The notes beneath the pieces are model-generated. The model was given only the letters and a program-made list of their open reading frames with translations, was not told the origin of the DNA and did no database searches. A program made the position numbers and the translations under genes. From Paraburkholderia sp. BCC1884 (GTDB lineage: Bacteria > Pseudomonadota > Gammaproteobacteria > Burkholderiales > Burkholderiaceae): a stretch of 64,000 bases of DNA. The stretch's first letter is position 1; each line of letters begins with the position of its first letter. The DNA is taken from NCBI RefSeq assembly GCF_900996225.1, contig NZ_CAAJGL010000145.1, forward strand, positions 248,001 through 312,000, read 5' to 3'. Of the stretch, positions 26,602 through 35,530 are shown in pieces.

Positions 26602-28428
26602 ATGGAACAAACTCTCCTGCGCCCGGCAGTTGCTCTCGCGGATGCTGCGATCAGCACAGACAGTGGTCATGTCAGCCGCAGCGGCGCCGCTGCTCTCATC
26701 GAAGCCCTGGTTGATGCGGGCGTTGACACGGTATTTGGCTACCCTGGCGGCGCCGTTCTTCCTCTTTACGATGCGTTGCACGCCGACCAACGCCTACGCC
26801 ACATACTTGTACGGCATGAACAGGCAGCGGTGCACGCTGCGGAAGGCTACGCCCGCTCGACCGGGCGGCTGGGCGTTGTCGTCGTCACTTCCGGTCCGGG
26901 CGTGGCCAACACGATTTCCGGACTGCTCGATGCAACATGCGACTCCATTCCCGTCCTTTGCATCAGCGGTCAGGTCGCCACGCGGTCGATCGGGACAGAC
27001 GCTTTCCAGGAGTGTGACGCGCTTGGGATTTCCCGGCCCGTCACCAAATGGAGCCATCAGATCACGACCTTCGACGACGTCGCGAGCGTCGTGCGTAAGG
27101 CGGTATCGATAGCAATGGGCGGCCGCGCGGGTCCCGTGCTCATTGATTTTCCAAAGGACATTCAGGCGGCTCCGGTCAATTGCCGCAGCGACGCTGCGAG
27201 TTCCCCGCGGCACGACCTGCATGCGCTCAACCAGCGGTCCCGCGTGCCTAAACGAACAGTGGCCGAAGCGGCCGCGCTGATCAGGCAGGCGAGGCGGCCG
27301 GTGTTATACGGGGGCGGCGGTTTGATCGCATCGGGGCCGGAGGCATCCGAGGTTTTCACTGAGCTCGTCCGGCTTCTGGATGCCCCTTGCACGCTGACAC
27401 TCATGGGGCTTGGCGCCTTTCCAGCCTCGGATTCGCATTTCCTCGGCATGCTCGGGATGCACGGAACAGTGGAAGCAAATCTGGCAATGCACAGTGCTGA
27501 CCTGATCGTCTGCGTCGGGGCGAGATTTGACGATCGGGTGACGGGGCGGGTCGACTCCTTCAGCCCTGATTCCAGAAAGATCCACATCGATATAGATCCG
27601 ACATCGATCAACAAGGTCGTGAAAGCGGATGTTCCCATCGTTGGAGATTGCCGCATCGTGATCGAACAGTTGCTGGAGGAGTTGCGTGCAGGCGGTCCGG
27701 TAGTGAAGGATCGACTGACACCCTGGTGGGCGCGGATTGCCGGGTGGCGGCACCAGGATTGTCTGGCTTTCGAGCACCGCTCGGACGTGCTTCTGCCGCA
27801 ACTCCTCATGACGCGTCTGAATGAACATTTGCGCCGGTATGACGCGATTGTCACGACCGACGTAGGACAACATCAGATGTGGGCCGCGCAATACATCGGG
27901 TTGGAAGAACCCCGACGGTTTTTAACTTCCGGTGGAGCGGGAACCATGGGATACGGCCTTCCAGCGGCCATCGGCGCGCAGATAGGCAACCCGGATAGCC
28001 TCGTTGTGTGCATTTCAGGAGATGCGTCTGTTCTGATGAATATTCAGGAATTGTCCACGGCTGTGCAGCACGGCACGGCGGTCAAGCTCGTCATTGCGAA
28101 CAACGGCTATATGGGGATGGTGCGGCAGTGGCAGCAGCTCGGTTACAACTCGCGCTACAGCCATAGCTATAACGAAGCGCTGCCCGATTTTGTCGCCCTT
28201 GCACGGGCTTTTGGATGGGACGGGATCCGCGTCAATTCCGCGGACGAACTTGACGCGGCGCTCGAAACACATTTGAAAAGTCCTCGGCCGGTTCTTATCG
28301 ACGTGACAGTTGCGCCGCAATCTAACTGCTTTCCAATGATTCCCGCCGACCATGGTCATCATCAAATCATGCTCTCGGAAACGGAATGGTTCGACGATAG
28401 CCAACGGCTTTTCGACCTCACGAAATAA
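26602..28428 (+). CDS. Acetolactate synthase large-subunit-like TPP enzyme
   Basis: This 608-residue TPP enzyme has the acetohydroxyacid synthase layout: VFGYPGGAVLPLYDAL and HEQAAVHAAEGYARSTG (activating Glu), SGPGVANTISGLLDA, GTDAFQECDALGISRPVTKWS, and the TPP motif SGDASVLMNIQELSTAV through NNGYMGMVRQWQQLGYNSRYSHSY. It would condense two 2-oxoacids, normally two pyruvates. No regulatory small subunit (ilvH) is nearby, which is unusual for a biosynthetic copy. ATG 26602 is chosen; a GTG at 26578 would add eight residues. It lies 146 bp after the indolepyruvate oxidoreductase and 146 bp before an MFS gene. Confidence 0.88.
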   Translation: MEQTLLRPAVALADAAISTDSGHVSRSGAAALIEALVDAGVDTVFGYPGGAVLPLYDALHADQRLRHILVRHEQAAVHAAEGYARSTGRLGVVVVTSGPGVANTISGLLDATCDSIPVLCISGQVATRSIGTDAFQECDALGISRPVTKWSHQITTFDDVASVVRKAVSIAMGGRAGPVLIDFPKDIQAAPVNCRSDAASSPRHDLHALNQRSRVPKRTVAEAAALIRQARRPVLYGGGGLIASGPEASEVFTELVRLLDAPCTLTLMGLGAFPASDSHFLGMLGMHGTVEANLAMHSADLIVCVGARFDDRVTGRVDSFSPDSRKIHIDIDPTSINKVVKADVPIVGDCRIVIEQLLEELRAGGPVVKDRLTPWWARIAGWRHQDCLAFEHRSDVLLPQLLMTRLNEHLRRYDAIVTTDVGQHQMWAAQYIGLEEPRRFLTSGGAGTMGYGLPAAIGAQIGNPDSLVVCISGDASVLMNIQELSTAVQHGTAVKLVIANNGYMGMVRQWQQLGYNSRYSHSYNEALPDFVALARAFGWDGIRVNSADELDAALETHLKSPRPVLIDVTVAPQSNCFPMIPADHGHHQIMLSETEWFDDSQRLFDLTK

Positions 28429-28445
28429 GGGGTTAACAAGTATGG

Positions 28446-28457
28446 GTGTACGAACAA
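28446..28457. promoter_or_regulatory. Island motif copy 2
   Basis: GTGTACGAACAA matches NTGTNCGWACAA, 118 bp upstream of the MFS start at 28575. AACAAGTATGGG and AACAAGTGTGGG flank it as direct repeats. Confidence 0.45.
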
Positions 28458-28574
28458 GTGTGGGATAAAGTTTTACGACGCCCGTAGTTGTGTGGAGAGG
28501 CCGGAAACAGCGATCTCTCTGTAATTCAACGATAAAACGCCACGACTCAAGCCGATGGCGGAGGAGACAGTTCA

Positions 28575-30011
28575 ATGGCTTCGATCCCGGCGATAGACGG
28601 TCGCGAGCATCCCGGAGAAAACGTCGCGTCAGACGTGTTACTCGACGCCGGCGCAATCTCGGCGAGACTGGATAGATTGCCAGCGACGCGCACTATATGG
28701 ATCCTGATAATACTGCTGAGCTTCGGCTTCTTTTTCGAGCTCTATGACCTGCTCTATACGGGGTACATTGCGCCCGGCCTGATCAGAAGCGGAATGCTGA
28801 CCGCGACGACCAAAGGGCTTTTCGGAGCTACCGGAATTGCGAGCTTTATAGCCGCGCTTTTTTCGGGCCTGTTTATCGGCACGATTGCGTGCGGCTTTCT
28901 GGCCGATCGCTTCGGTCGACGTGCGATCTTCACCTATTCGTTACTTTGGTATACCGCCGCCAACGTGGTCATGGCGTTCCAGACGACCGCTGTTGGCTTG
29001 AATTTTTGGCGTTTCATTGTGGGACTGGGTATCGGCGTCGAGTTGGTGACGATCGGCACCTATATTTCAGAGCTTGCACCGAAACATGTGAGAGGACGCG
29101 CCTTTGCATGTGAACAGGCGATCGGGTTCGCGTCGGTGCCGGTCGCGGCATTCCTCTCCTATCTGCTGGTTCCTCACTCTTTCTTTGGACTGGATGGCTG
29201 GCGCTGGGTGGTGTTGATCGGTGCGCATGGCGCCTTGTTCGTGTGGTGGATCCGGCGCAAGGTCCCTGAAAGTCCGCGCTGGCTCGCTCAGCAAGGCCGT
29301 CTCGCGGAAGCGCACCGCATTACTCTCGACCTGGAAGCTCGAGTCGAGAAAGACCTGGGACATCCGCTTCCGCCTCCTGGGCCGCCCGCCGCAGTCGTCG
29401 GCCGGGGCCGTTTTCGCGATATGTGGGTCCAGCCATACGCATCGCGGACTGTGATGCTTTCGATATTCAATTTCTTCCAGACCGTCGGATTCTACGGCTT
29501 TGCGAATTGGGTGCCGACCTTGCTGGTCAAACAGGGCGTCACGGTAACGACGAGCCTTGCGTTTTCGAGTCTGATTGCCATCGCCGCGCCAATCGGACCG
29601 TTGATCGGTTTTGTTATCGCAGACCGTTTCGAGCGCAAAACGATGATCGTCGTGATGGCAGCGGCGATCGTGGTCAGCGGCCTGATGTTCGGCCAGACGA
29701 CCAATGGCCCGATGCTGATTGGCCTTGGTGTCTGTCTGACACTGGCGAACAACATCATGTCGTACAGCTTTCACGCTTATCAGGCGGAGCTTTTTCCGAC
29801 CGGCATCCGGGCGCAGGCAGTCGGCTTCGTCTATTCATGGAGCCGGTTCTCCGCGATTCTGACGGCTTTTCTCATTGCGCTGGCACTGCGCGAGTTTGGT
29901 GTGCCCGGTGTATTCGCGTTTATCGCAAGCGCCATGTGTGTCGTGATACTGGTAATAGGCCTCATGGGGCCACGTACCAACGGAATGGCCCTCGAGGATA
30001 TCTCTCGCTAG
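28575..30011 (+). CDS. MFS transporter, aromatic acid/sugar-porter-like
   Basis: This 478-residue carrier has MFS loops GFLADRFGRRAIFTYSLLWY (after TM2), RFIVGLGIGVELVTIGTYISELAPKHVRGRA, the PESPRWL signature of sugar porter/AAHS families, and FVIADRFERKT in the second half. It probably imports an organic acid with protons. It lies between the acetolactate synthase-like gene and an amidohydrolase gene, all on the plus strand. GGAGGAGACAGTTCA precedes the ATG. Confidence 0.87.
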   Translation: MASIPAIDGREHPGENVASDVLLDAGAISARLDRLPATRTIWILIILLSFGFFFELYDLLYTGYIAPGLIRSGMLTATTKGLFGATGIASFIAALFSGLFIGTIACGFLADRFGRRAIFTYSLLWYTAANVVMAFQTTAVGLNFWRFIVGLGIGVELVTIGTYISELAPKHVRGRAFACEQAIGFASVPVAAFLSYLLVPHSFFGLDGWRWVVLIGAHGALFVWWIRRKVPESPRWLAQQGRLAEAHRITLDLEARVEKDLGHPLPPPGPPAAVVGRGRFRDMWVQPYASRTVMLSIFNFFQTVGFYGFANWVPTLLVKQGVTVTTSLAFSSLIAIAAPIGPLIGFVIADRFERKTMIVVMAAAIVVSGLMFGQTTNGPMLIGLGVCLTLANNIMSYSFHAYQAELFPTGIRAQAVGFVYSWSRFSAILTAFLIALALREFGVPGVFAFIASAMCVVILVIGLMGPRTNGMALEDISR

Positions 30012-30113
30012 CGATGCTTCGTGCCCAATGAATCTATCGAAATCATCTTTCCCACGGCAGACTGCCTGTCTCCCTGAAGAACCAGAACGCACCAGTCGAG
30101 CAAGGAGTTCAGC

Positions 30114-30986
30114 ATGACAGCTGCACCAGGATCTATCCGTACCAATAACCTGGGGTTTCGATCAGCCGTTAGCGCGCCTGGCTTTGTCGTACCCGAAGGA
30201 GCCTGTGATGCTCACATGCACATCATAGGGCCGCTACAGCAGTTTCCGCTCAGAGAGACCCGGTCGCTGAGCCCGTTAGAGTCACTGCCGCAGGCGTACC
30301 GGAAGACGCAGGCGGCACTTGGCTTGCAACGCACTATAGTCGTTCAACCGAGCTCTTACGCGAAAGACAATAGCTGCACGCTTGCTGCGGTCGAGGCGCT
30401 CGGTCCAGGCGCCCGTGCGGTTGCCGTCGTCGATCCATCCACCCCGGACGACGAGCTTGCATCCCTGCATCGTCGGGGAGTTCGCGGCGTTCGGCTCCAA
30501 AGCGTGGTGGCCGGCGGAGCCAGCCTCGACGACATGGAAGATCTGGCCGCCCGGATCAAGCCGTTTGGATGGCATATTCAACTCTTCCTGGACGCCGAGA
30601 CAGTTCCCCAGTTAAGTCAACGCCTGCGCAAATTGCCCGTCGATGTCGTGTTTGACCATATGGCTCACGTCGACACCAGCATCGGTATCGATACACCCGG
30701 GTTCCGGGCAGTCCTGGACCTGCTCGACACCGGCCGGGTCTGGGTAAAGATTGCTAGCGCATTCAGAGCAGCCGATGGACGACGCGCATCCGCTTTGATC
30801 GATGCAAACGCGGATCGGTTAGTGTGGGGAAGCGATTGGCCTCACCTCAGCTATCAGGCGGAGCCGCCAGATGATGGTCAATTGCTCAACGACCTGGCTG
30901 AGTGGTGCGGCAATGAGGAAACGCTAAAAAAGATCCTGGTTGATAACCCTGAAAAACTTTACTTCAGCCAACAACCCGGCGCGTAA
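30114..30986 (+). CDS. Amidohydrolase, PDC-lactonase/galactarolactone isomerase-like
   Basis: This 290-residue amidohydrolase_2 TIM-barrel protein has the metal/substrate pair CDAHMHIIG (His34, His36), FDHMAH near residue 182, and the C-terminal catalytic Asp in LVWGSDWPHLSY. The spacing matches 2-pyrone-4,6-dicarboxylate lactonase (LigI) and related lactone-processing enzymes. It would hydrolyse or isomerise a lactone or cleave a small carboxylate. AGCAAGGAG precedes the ATG. It follows the MFS gene by 102 bp on the same strand, so it probably acts on the imported compound. Substrate unknown. Confidence 0.82.
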   Translation: MTAAPGSIRTNNLGFRSAVSAPGFVVPEGACDAHMHIIGPLQQFPLRETRSLSPLESLPQAYRKTQAALGLQRTIVVQPSSYAKDNSCTLAAVEALGPGARAVAVVDPSTPDDELASLHRRGVRGVRLQSVVAGGASLDDMEDLAARIKPFGWHIQLFLDAETVPQLSQRLRKLPVDVVFDHMAHVDTSIGIDTPGFRAVLDLLDTGRVWVKIASAFRAADGRRASALIDANADRLVWGSDWPHLSYQAEPPDDGQLLNDLAEWCGNEETLKKILVDNPEKLYFSQQPGA

Positions 30987-31066
30987 TCAGTGTCGGGGCA
31001 TCTTGCTGCGTGGCTGAACGGGGGGAGTCCGGCACATATTGGGCCGTCTTCGTCCCGGTACCGACG

Positions 31067-31993
31067 TCAGCAGGTCGCCCTTTCCGCCGAAGCGAGGCGC
31101 TTCGCCGTCAGCGCGTTATTCACGCGGGATACGGGGCGTCGTCCCAGATGCGCCGAGATGAATTCGCCGGCCTCGACCACCTGTTCGAGATCGACACCGG
31201 TTCGAATGCCCAAGCCATGCAGCAGGTAAAGAAGATCCTCGGTTGCCACGTTTCCGGTCGCGCCTTTGGCGTAGGGACAACCTCCCAGGCCTGCTACTGC
31301 GCTGTGAAAGATGGAGATGCCGGCCTGCAGACTGGCGAGGACATTGGCTAACGCCTGGCCGTAAGTGTCATGGAAATGACCCGCAAGGCGTTCCTTCGGG
31401 AACACTTCTGAAACGGCGTGGATTGTTTCTTCGACGTGGCCAGCAGTCGCTACGCCGATCGTATCGGCCAGATCGATTTCATCGCAGCCAAGCGCTGCCA
31501 TACGTTCGACAACGTCGATCACGGCGCGCAAAGGTACATCGCCCTCAAACGGGCAGCCAAACACCATCGAGATGCCGCCCCGCACCCGCAAGTTGGCCTC
31601 CTTGGCGCATTGCACCAGGGGACGAAACCGCTCGATGCTTTCAGCAATCGAGCAGGCAATGTTGCGCTGTGAGAATGTCTCGCTCGCGGAGCCGAAGATC
31701 ACCACCTCGTCTACCGAGCACTTCAGGGCATTTTCAAGCCCCTTCACATTGGGTGTCAGTGCCGAGAAAGAGGTGCCCGGCCGGCGGTCGATACCCGCAA
31801 GGACAGCGGCGTTATCCGCCATCTGGGGTACCCATTTGGGCGACACGAATGATGTCACCTCGATGTTCGCAAAGCCGGCCGCGCTGAGACGGTTCACCAG
31901 ATCTATCTTGATGTGGGCGGGGACTAAAGCCGCCTCGTTCTGCAAACCATCGCGGGGACCTACTTCGACGACCTTGACATGCGTTGGCAACAT
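31067..31993 (-). CDS. Hydroxymethylglutaryl-CoA lyase-family enzyme
   Basis: This 308-residue TIM-barrel lyase begins VKVVEVGPRDGLQNEAALVP (catalytic Arg-Asp pair 14-15), has LAGHFHDTYGQALAN (His) and the signature GLGGCPYAKGATGNVATEDLLYLL with the active-site Cys. HMG-CoA lyase cleaves 3-hydroxy-3-methylglutaryl-CoA to acetyl-CoA and acetoacetate; relatives can act on other 3-hydroxy-3-methyl diacid CoA esters. It is the last gene of a minus-strand series (class II aldolase, enoyl-CoA hydratase, lyase). This matches a methylglutaconyl-CoA-type hydration followed by cleavage. Confidence 0.92.
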   Translation of the reverse strand: MLPTHVKVVEVGPRDGLQNEAALVPAHIKIDLVNRLSAAGFANIEVTSFVSPKWVPQMADNAAVLAGIDRRPGTSFSALTPNVKGLENALKCSVDEVVIFGSASETFSQRNIACSIAESIERFRPLVQCAKEANLRVRGGISMVFGCPFEGDVPLRAVIDVVERMAALGCDEIDLADTIGVATAGHVEETIHAVSEVFPKERLAGHFHDTYGQALANVLASLQAGISIFHSAVAGLGGCPYAKGATGNVATEDLLYLLHGLGIRTGVDLEQVVEAGEFISAHLGRRPVSRVNNALTAKRLASAERATC

Positions 31994-32047
31994 TTAAGCT
32001 TCCTTGATAAGAGACCGCCGTGCAACATCATTGCCATAAGTGAACCG

Positions 32048-32848
32048 TCAGCCGTTGCGCCAGCGTGGCGACCGGCGTTCATTGAACGCTGCAACGCCTT
32101 CGAGTCGGTCCTGGGTCGACACCAGCGCGTTGTACGCCGCGATGTCCATCGCGTACCCGGTATGAAAGTCGACTTCGCCCCCCCGACTGGCGCTCAGCTT
32201 GACGTAACGCACAGACATCGGGGCCGCGGCAACGATTCGCCTGGCAATCGACACGGCCGCGGACAATGCCTCGCCTTGCGGCGTCAACTCATTGGCGACG
32301 CCCCATTCGACCGCCTGTGCGCCGCTAAAAGCGTCGCCGGTAAATAAAAGCTGCTTGGCTCTGCGCATCCCGGCTGCTCGCACGAGATTCTGAACGCCTC
32401 CACCGCCTGGCATGATTCCGCGCTTCACCTCGGCAAGAGAGAGGACCGCGCTTTCCGAGACCACCATGAAGTCGGCCATCATCGCGAGTTCCAGACCTCC
32501 GCCGTGCGCATGTCCTTCGACAGCCGCGATAACCGGCAGCGGAAAGTCCTTCATTGCCAGAAACGCTTCCTCGATCAACTGGTGTTGTCTGCGCCATGTA
32601 TCGTCGCTCATGCCGTTGCGTTCTTTCAGATCGCCACCGGCACAAAAGGCTCGCGAGCCCTCGCCGGTGATAAGGAGCACTCTCAGATCGCTGGCGTGAG
32701 CAAGCGTATCGAGCGCAACGCGCAAATCAAGGAACATCTGGGTATTCATCGCGTTCATGACCGAAGGGCGGTTCAGGCTCAGTACCGTGATGCCGTCCTC
32801 AGGCTCGGTTCCAGGCGCGACTGCGACGCGTAATGTCTCTAAGTCCAT
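32048..32848 (-). CDS. Enoyl-CoA hydratase-family protein
   Basis: This 266-residue crotonase has SRAFCAGGDLKERNGMS, AVEGHAHGGGLELAMMADFMVVSE and LSLAEVKRGIMPGGGGVQNLVRAAG, resembling methylglutaconyl-CoA hydratases (AUH/LiuC). The first catalytic Glu (LAEV) is present. The second Glu position, AKELIFTG in AUH, reads AKQLLFTG here, so Glu is replaced by Gln. It lies 54 bp upstream of the HMG-CoA lyase gene, which supports 3-methylglutaconyl-CoA or a homologous methyl-branched enoyl-CoA as substrate, but the Gln makes catalysis worth testing. Confidence 0.87.
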   Translation of the reverse strand: MDLETLRVAVAPGTEPEDGITVLSLNRPSVMNAMNTQMFLDLRVALDTLAHASDLRVLLITGEGSRAFCAGGDLKERNGMSDDTWRRQHQLIEEAFLAMKDFPLPVIAAVEGHAHGGGLELAMMADFMVVSESAVLSLAEVKRGIMPGGGGVQNLVRAAGMRRAKQLLFTGDAFSGAQAVEWGVANELTPQGEALSAAVSIARRIVAAAPMSVRYVKLSASRGGEVDFHTGYAMDIAAYNALVSTQDRLEGVAAFNERRSPRWRNG

Positions 32849-32974
32849 ATAACCTCACGTCCAATATGCCGGCTACTCAGATGTAGGCCGACGAGGCTTC
32901 ATTGCTGGTGTCGTGACCGATCTCGACCAACGGTCTCTTTCAGTCATAACCATCTGCATGAATGCGAGAAGAGC

Positions 32975-33757
32975 TCAGTTCTTGTAGGACTGATCCCGAC
33001 GGTCGAGCATACGCAGCATGGCCGGCCACTCCATTTCGCCGAAAGGACGACGTACGCGAGGTTGGTACAGTTGAAACGCCTTTTCGCAGATCGTTTCGGA
33101 AACATGGTGGAGCGGGGTGTTGCATGCCATGGCGTCGACTTGCGCTTTGCAGGCGTTTTCGAGCCACAGCATCGTATTGAAGGCCTGCGCAATACTGGCG
33201 CCGACGGCGAGCAGACCATGATTTCGAAGGACCAATGCGTCGTTGGTTCCGAGATTGTTGACCAGTCGAGGCCGCTCCTCGAGTTCCAGCGCCGGACCTT
33301 CGTAGTCGTGATAGCCGATGTGAAAAAAGCGCATCGCGGTTTGCGTCAGTGGCAGCAGGCCGCACTCGAGCATAGAGACCGCCATGCCGGCGCGGGTATG
33401 CGTGTGAATCGCGCATTGAACATCCTGTCTCGCGGCGTGTACTGCGCTGTGGATGACATAACCGGCGTGATTGATACCAAGCCCACTATCGCCTCCATCG
33501 AGTACGTTTCCGTCGATATCGATGCGGATGAGGCTACTGGCGGTAATCTCTTCGTACATCAGACCGTATGCGTTGATCAGTAAGTCTTCGGTGCCTGGAA
33601 TGCGTGCTGTGACATGGTTGTAAATGATGTCTGTCATGCCGTAAGCGGCCATCAGGCGATAGCACGCAGCCAGATCGACCCGGGTTGACCACTCCGCGTC
33701 GCTGTAGCGCTCGCGTAGGGATGGAGCCTGACGTTCAGATGCGTTTTGAAGAATCAT
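32975..33757 (-). CDS. Class II aldolase/adducin-fold protein (copy 1)
   Basis: This 260-residue protein has the zinc triad of the FucA fold: AIHTHTRAG (two His, near 114-116) and VLRNHGLLAVG (third His). At the position of the FucA catalytic Glu73 the sequence reads NHAGYVIH, so Gly replaces Glu. Retro-aldol chemistry like FucA is thus doubtful, and decarboxylase or isomerase activity, known in this fold, is possible. It is the first gene of the minus-strand arm with the hydratase and HMG-CoA lyase. A clear paralogue is the last gene of the divergent arm (38372-39229). Confidence 0.85.
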   Translation of the reverse strand: MILQNASERQAPSLRERYSDAEWSTRVDLAACYRLMAAYGMTDIIYNHVTARIPGTEDLLINAYGLMYEEITASSLIRIDIDGNVLDGGDSGLGINHAGYVIHSAVHAARQDVQCAIHTHTRAGMAVSMLECGLLPLTQTAMRFFHIGYHDYEGPALELEERPRLVNNLGTNDALVLRNHGLLAVGASIAQAFNTMLWLENACKAQVDAMACNTPLHHVSETICEKAFQLYQPRVRRPFGEMEWPAMLRMLDRRDQSYKN

Positions 33758-34286
33758 GATTTGCCGACTGTCTCATAGAATTTTTTGAAAGAAATACTGG
33801 CGTCACGCGATATGGACCTCGATTCAGTCCGATTTTTCGAACACTGACGACACGTTGTTCTGTAGGCGTTTTCCCTGATGTCCATCGCTGCCACGTCCAA
33901 TCTTTGTTGTGCCGTTGCCCGCACGCGTCGTCGCAGATACAACTCAAGGTACGGTCTCGGGCGTCGTCCCGGTTGTTTTTTTTCTGCACCGGTGTCAAAC
34001 TGGATCACATGTCCGAACAAGCATACAAGACATTTCAGAGCGCTGTCCAGTTGTGATCGACTATCAATCGTGATGCGTGAAAACGCGCAGTTCGTAGCGA
34101 AATGCGATGGACTGTGAGAGCGATTCAGGAACCCTCATTGGTTTCGACTGGAGCGGAACCCACGTACATTGCGCGTGCCACAGGCATCCATGTTTGAAGA
34201 GGCCTCGCGTGCTGCGGATCGTTTTCGCAACGAACCGAACTCTTGACCATTGAACCTACTCATTGGAATGAAATGGAGCCGAAGTG
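33758..34286. other. Divergent promoter region between the two catabolic arms
   Basis: This 529-bp stretch separates the aldolase-hydratase-lyase arm from the CaiB-dehydrogenase-MmgE-aldolase arm and holds no supported gene. An NTGTNCGWACAA motif copy lies near its centre. GGAG at 34275 is the ribosome site of the CoA-transferase gene. Confidence 0.55.
34009..34020. promoter_or_regulatory. Island motif copy 3
   Basis: ATGTCCGAACAA lies about 250-265 bp from the start codons of both divergent arms. The 18-bp stretch TGTCCGAACAAGCATACA matches copy 1 at 16 of 18 positions. Confidence 0.5.
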
Positions 34287-35501
34287 ATGATGACAACCCC
34301 TCCCGCTGACATGGCACAGGTTCTGCGCGGATTGCGTGTGATCGATCTCACGCAGAACGTCGCCGGACCGTATTGCACGCAGATTCTGGGCGACATGGGT
34401 GCGGAAGTGATAAAGATCGAGCGGCCCGGGACCGGGGACGACACGCGCGCGTGGTTGCCACCCGCGTGGGACGGTCAATCATCGACCTTCCTGGCGCTGA
34501 ATCGCAACAAGAAGAGTATGTGCATCGATCTCGATGCTCCCGAAGGTCAGGAAATCGTCGCCCGCCTGGCAACCACCGCTGATATCTTCATCCATTCGAT
34601 GAAACCGGGAAGCCTCGAAGCGCGCGGCCTTGGATTTCAACAATTGCGTGAACTGAATCCGAAGCTCATCTATTGCGGCATTAGTGCGTTTGGTCAAACT
34701 GGACCCATGCGTGGTTACCCTGGTTATGACCCATTGATGCAGGCCTATACCGGCATCATGAGCGTGACCGGCAACGAAGGCGACGCGCCCGTGCGAGTCA
34801 GTGTTTCCCTGATCGACATGGGCTCCGGCATGTGGGCCGCGATGGGTATCCTCGCAGCGCTGCGAGAAATCGAGCGCACTGGCCGCGGTGTCGAAGTGGG
34901 AACCAGCTTGCTGGAAACCGGCGTCGCCTGGATGACGATAGTCGCGGCGGGTCAACGTGCAACCGGAAAGCAGCCTAAGAAACTCGGTTCCGGGATGGCA
35001 ATGGCGGCGCCGTATGAATTGTTTGCGACCGAGGACGGTTGGGTATTTATAGCTGCCGCCAACGACCGGCTATTTTCTCTGGTGTGCAGAGGTCTGGGCC
35101 TTGATTATCTGTGTACCGACGAACGCTTTTCGACCAATTCGCAGCGCGTTGCAAATCGCAACGAATTGCACCGTGTGCTTGAAGAGGCTACCTCAGCACT
35201 TCCCGCTATCGAAGTACAGCGCAGGTTGCAGGCGCTGGGCGCTCCGTGCAGCGTGATGAACGATGTAAAACAGATGCTGGACAGCGAGCAGGTGGCGGCG
35301 ACCGGCATCGTGCAGCCACTTCCGCTTCGACCGGACGACGACCATCGGGTGATTGGCGTGCCGTTCACGCTCGATGGTCGGCGTCAGGCCGATCACGTTG
35401 CGCCGCCAACCCTCGGACAACATACCCACGACCTGCTTACCAGTCTCGGTATGTCAGCGGAACAAATCGCTCAACTCAGAGAAAAGCGCTGCATCGGATA
35501 A
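34287..35501 (+). CDS. CaiB/BaiF family CoA-transferase
   Basis: This 404-residue type III CoA-transferase starts with LRGLRVIDLTQNVAGPYCTQILGDMGAEVIKIE and has ALNRNKKSMCIDL and GYPGYDPLMQAYTGIMSVTG, in which Asp148 is the expected catalytic carboxylate. It moves CoA from a donor such as succinyl-CoA to an organic acid. GTG, ATG and ATG occur in consecutive codons from 34284; ATG 34287 sits 8 bp after GGAG. It is the first gene of the plus-strand arm and is 29 bp upstream of the acyl-CoA dehydrogenase, so it probably activates that enzyme's substrate. Confidence 0.9.
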   Translation: MMTTPPADMAQVLRGLRVIDLTQNVAGPYCTQILGDMGAEVIKIERPGTGDDTRAWLPPAWDGQSSTFLALNRNKKSMCIDLDAPEGQEIVARLATTADIFIHSMKPGSLEARGLGFQQLRELNPKLIYCGISAFGQTGPMRGYPGYDPLMQAYTGIMSVTGNEGDAPVRVSVSLIDMGSGMWAAMGILAALREIERTGRGVEVGTSLLETGVAWMTIVAAGQRATGKQPKKLGSGMAMAAPYELFATEDGWVFIAAANDRLFSLVCRGLGLDYLCTDERFSTNSQRVANRNELHRVLEEATSALPAIEVQRRLQALGAPCSVMNDVKQMLDSEQVAATGIVQPLPLRPDDDHRVIGVPFTLDGRRQADHVAPPTLGQHTHDLLTSLGMSAEQIAQLREKRCIG

Positions 35502-35530
35502 AAGCCTATTTTTGCCAGGAGAACTGATTC

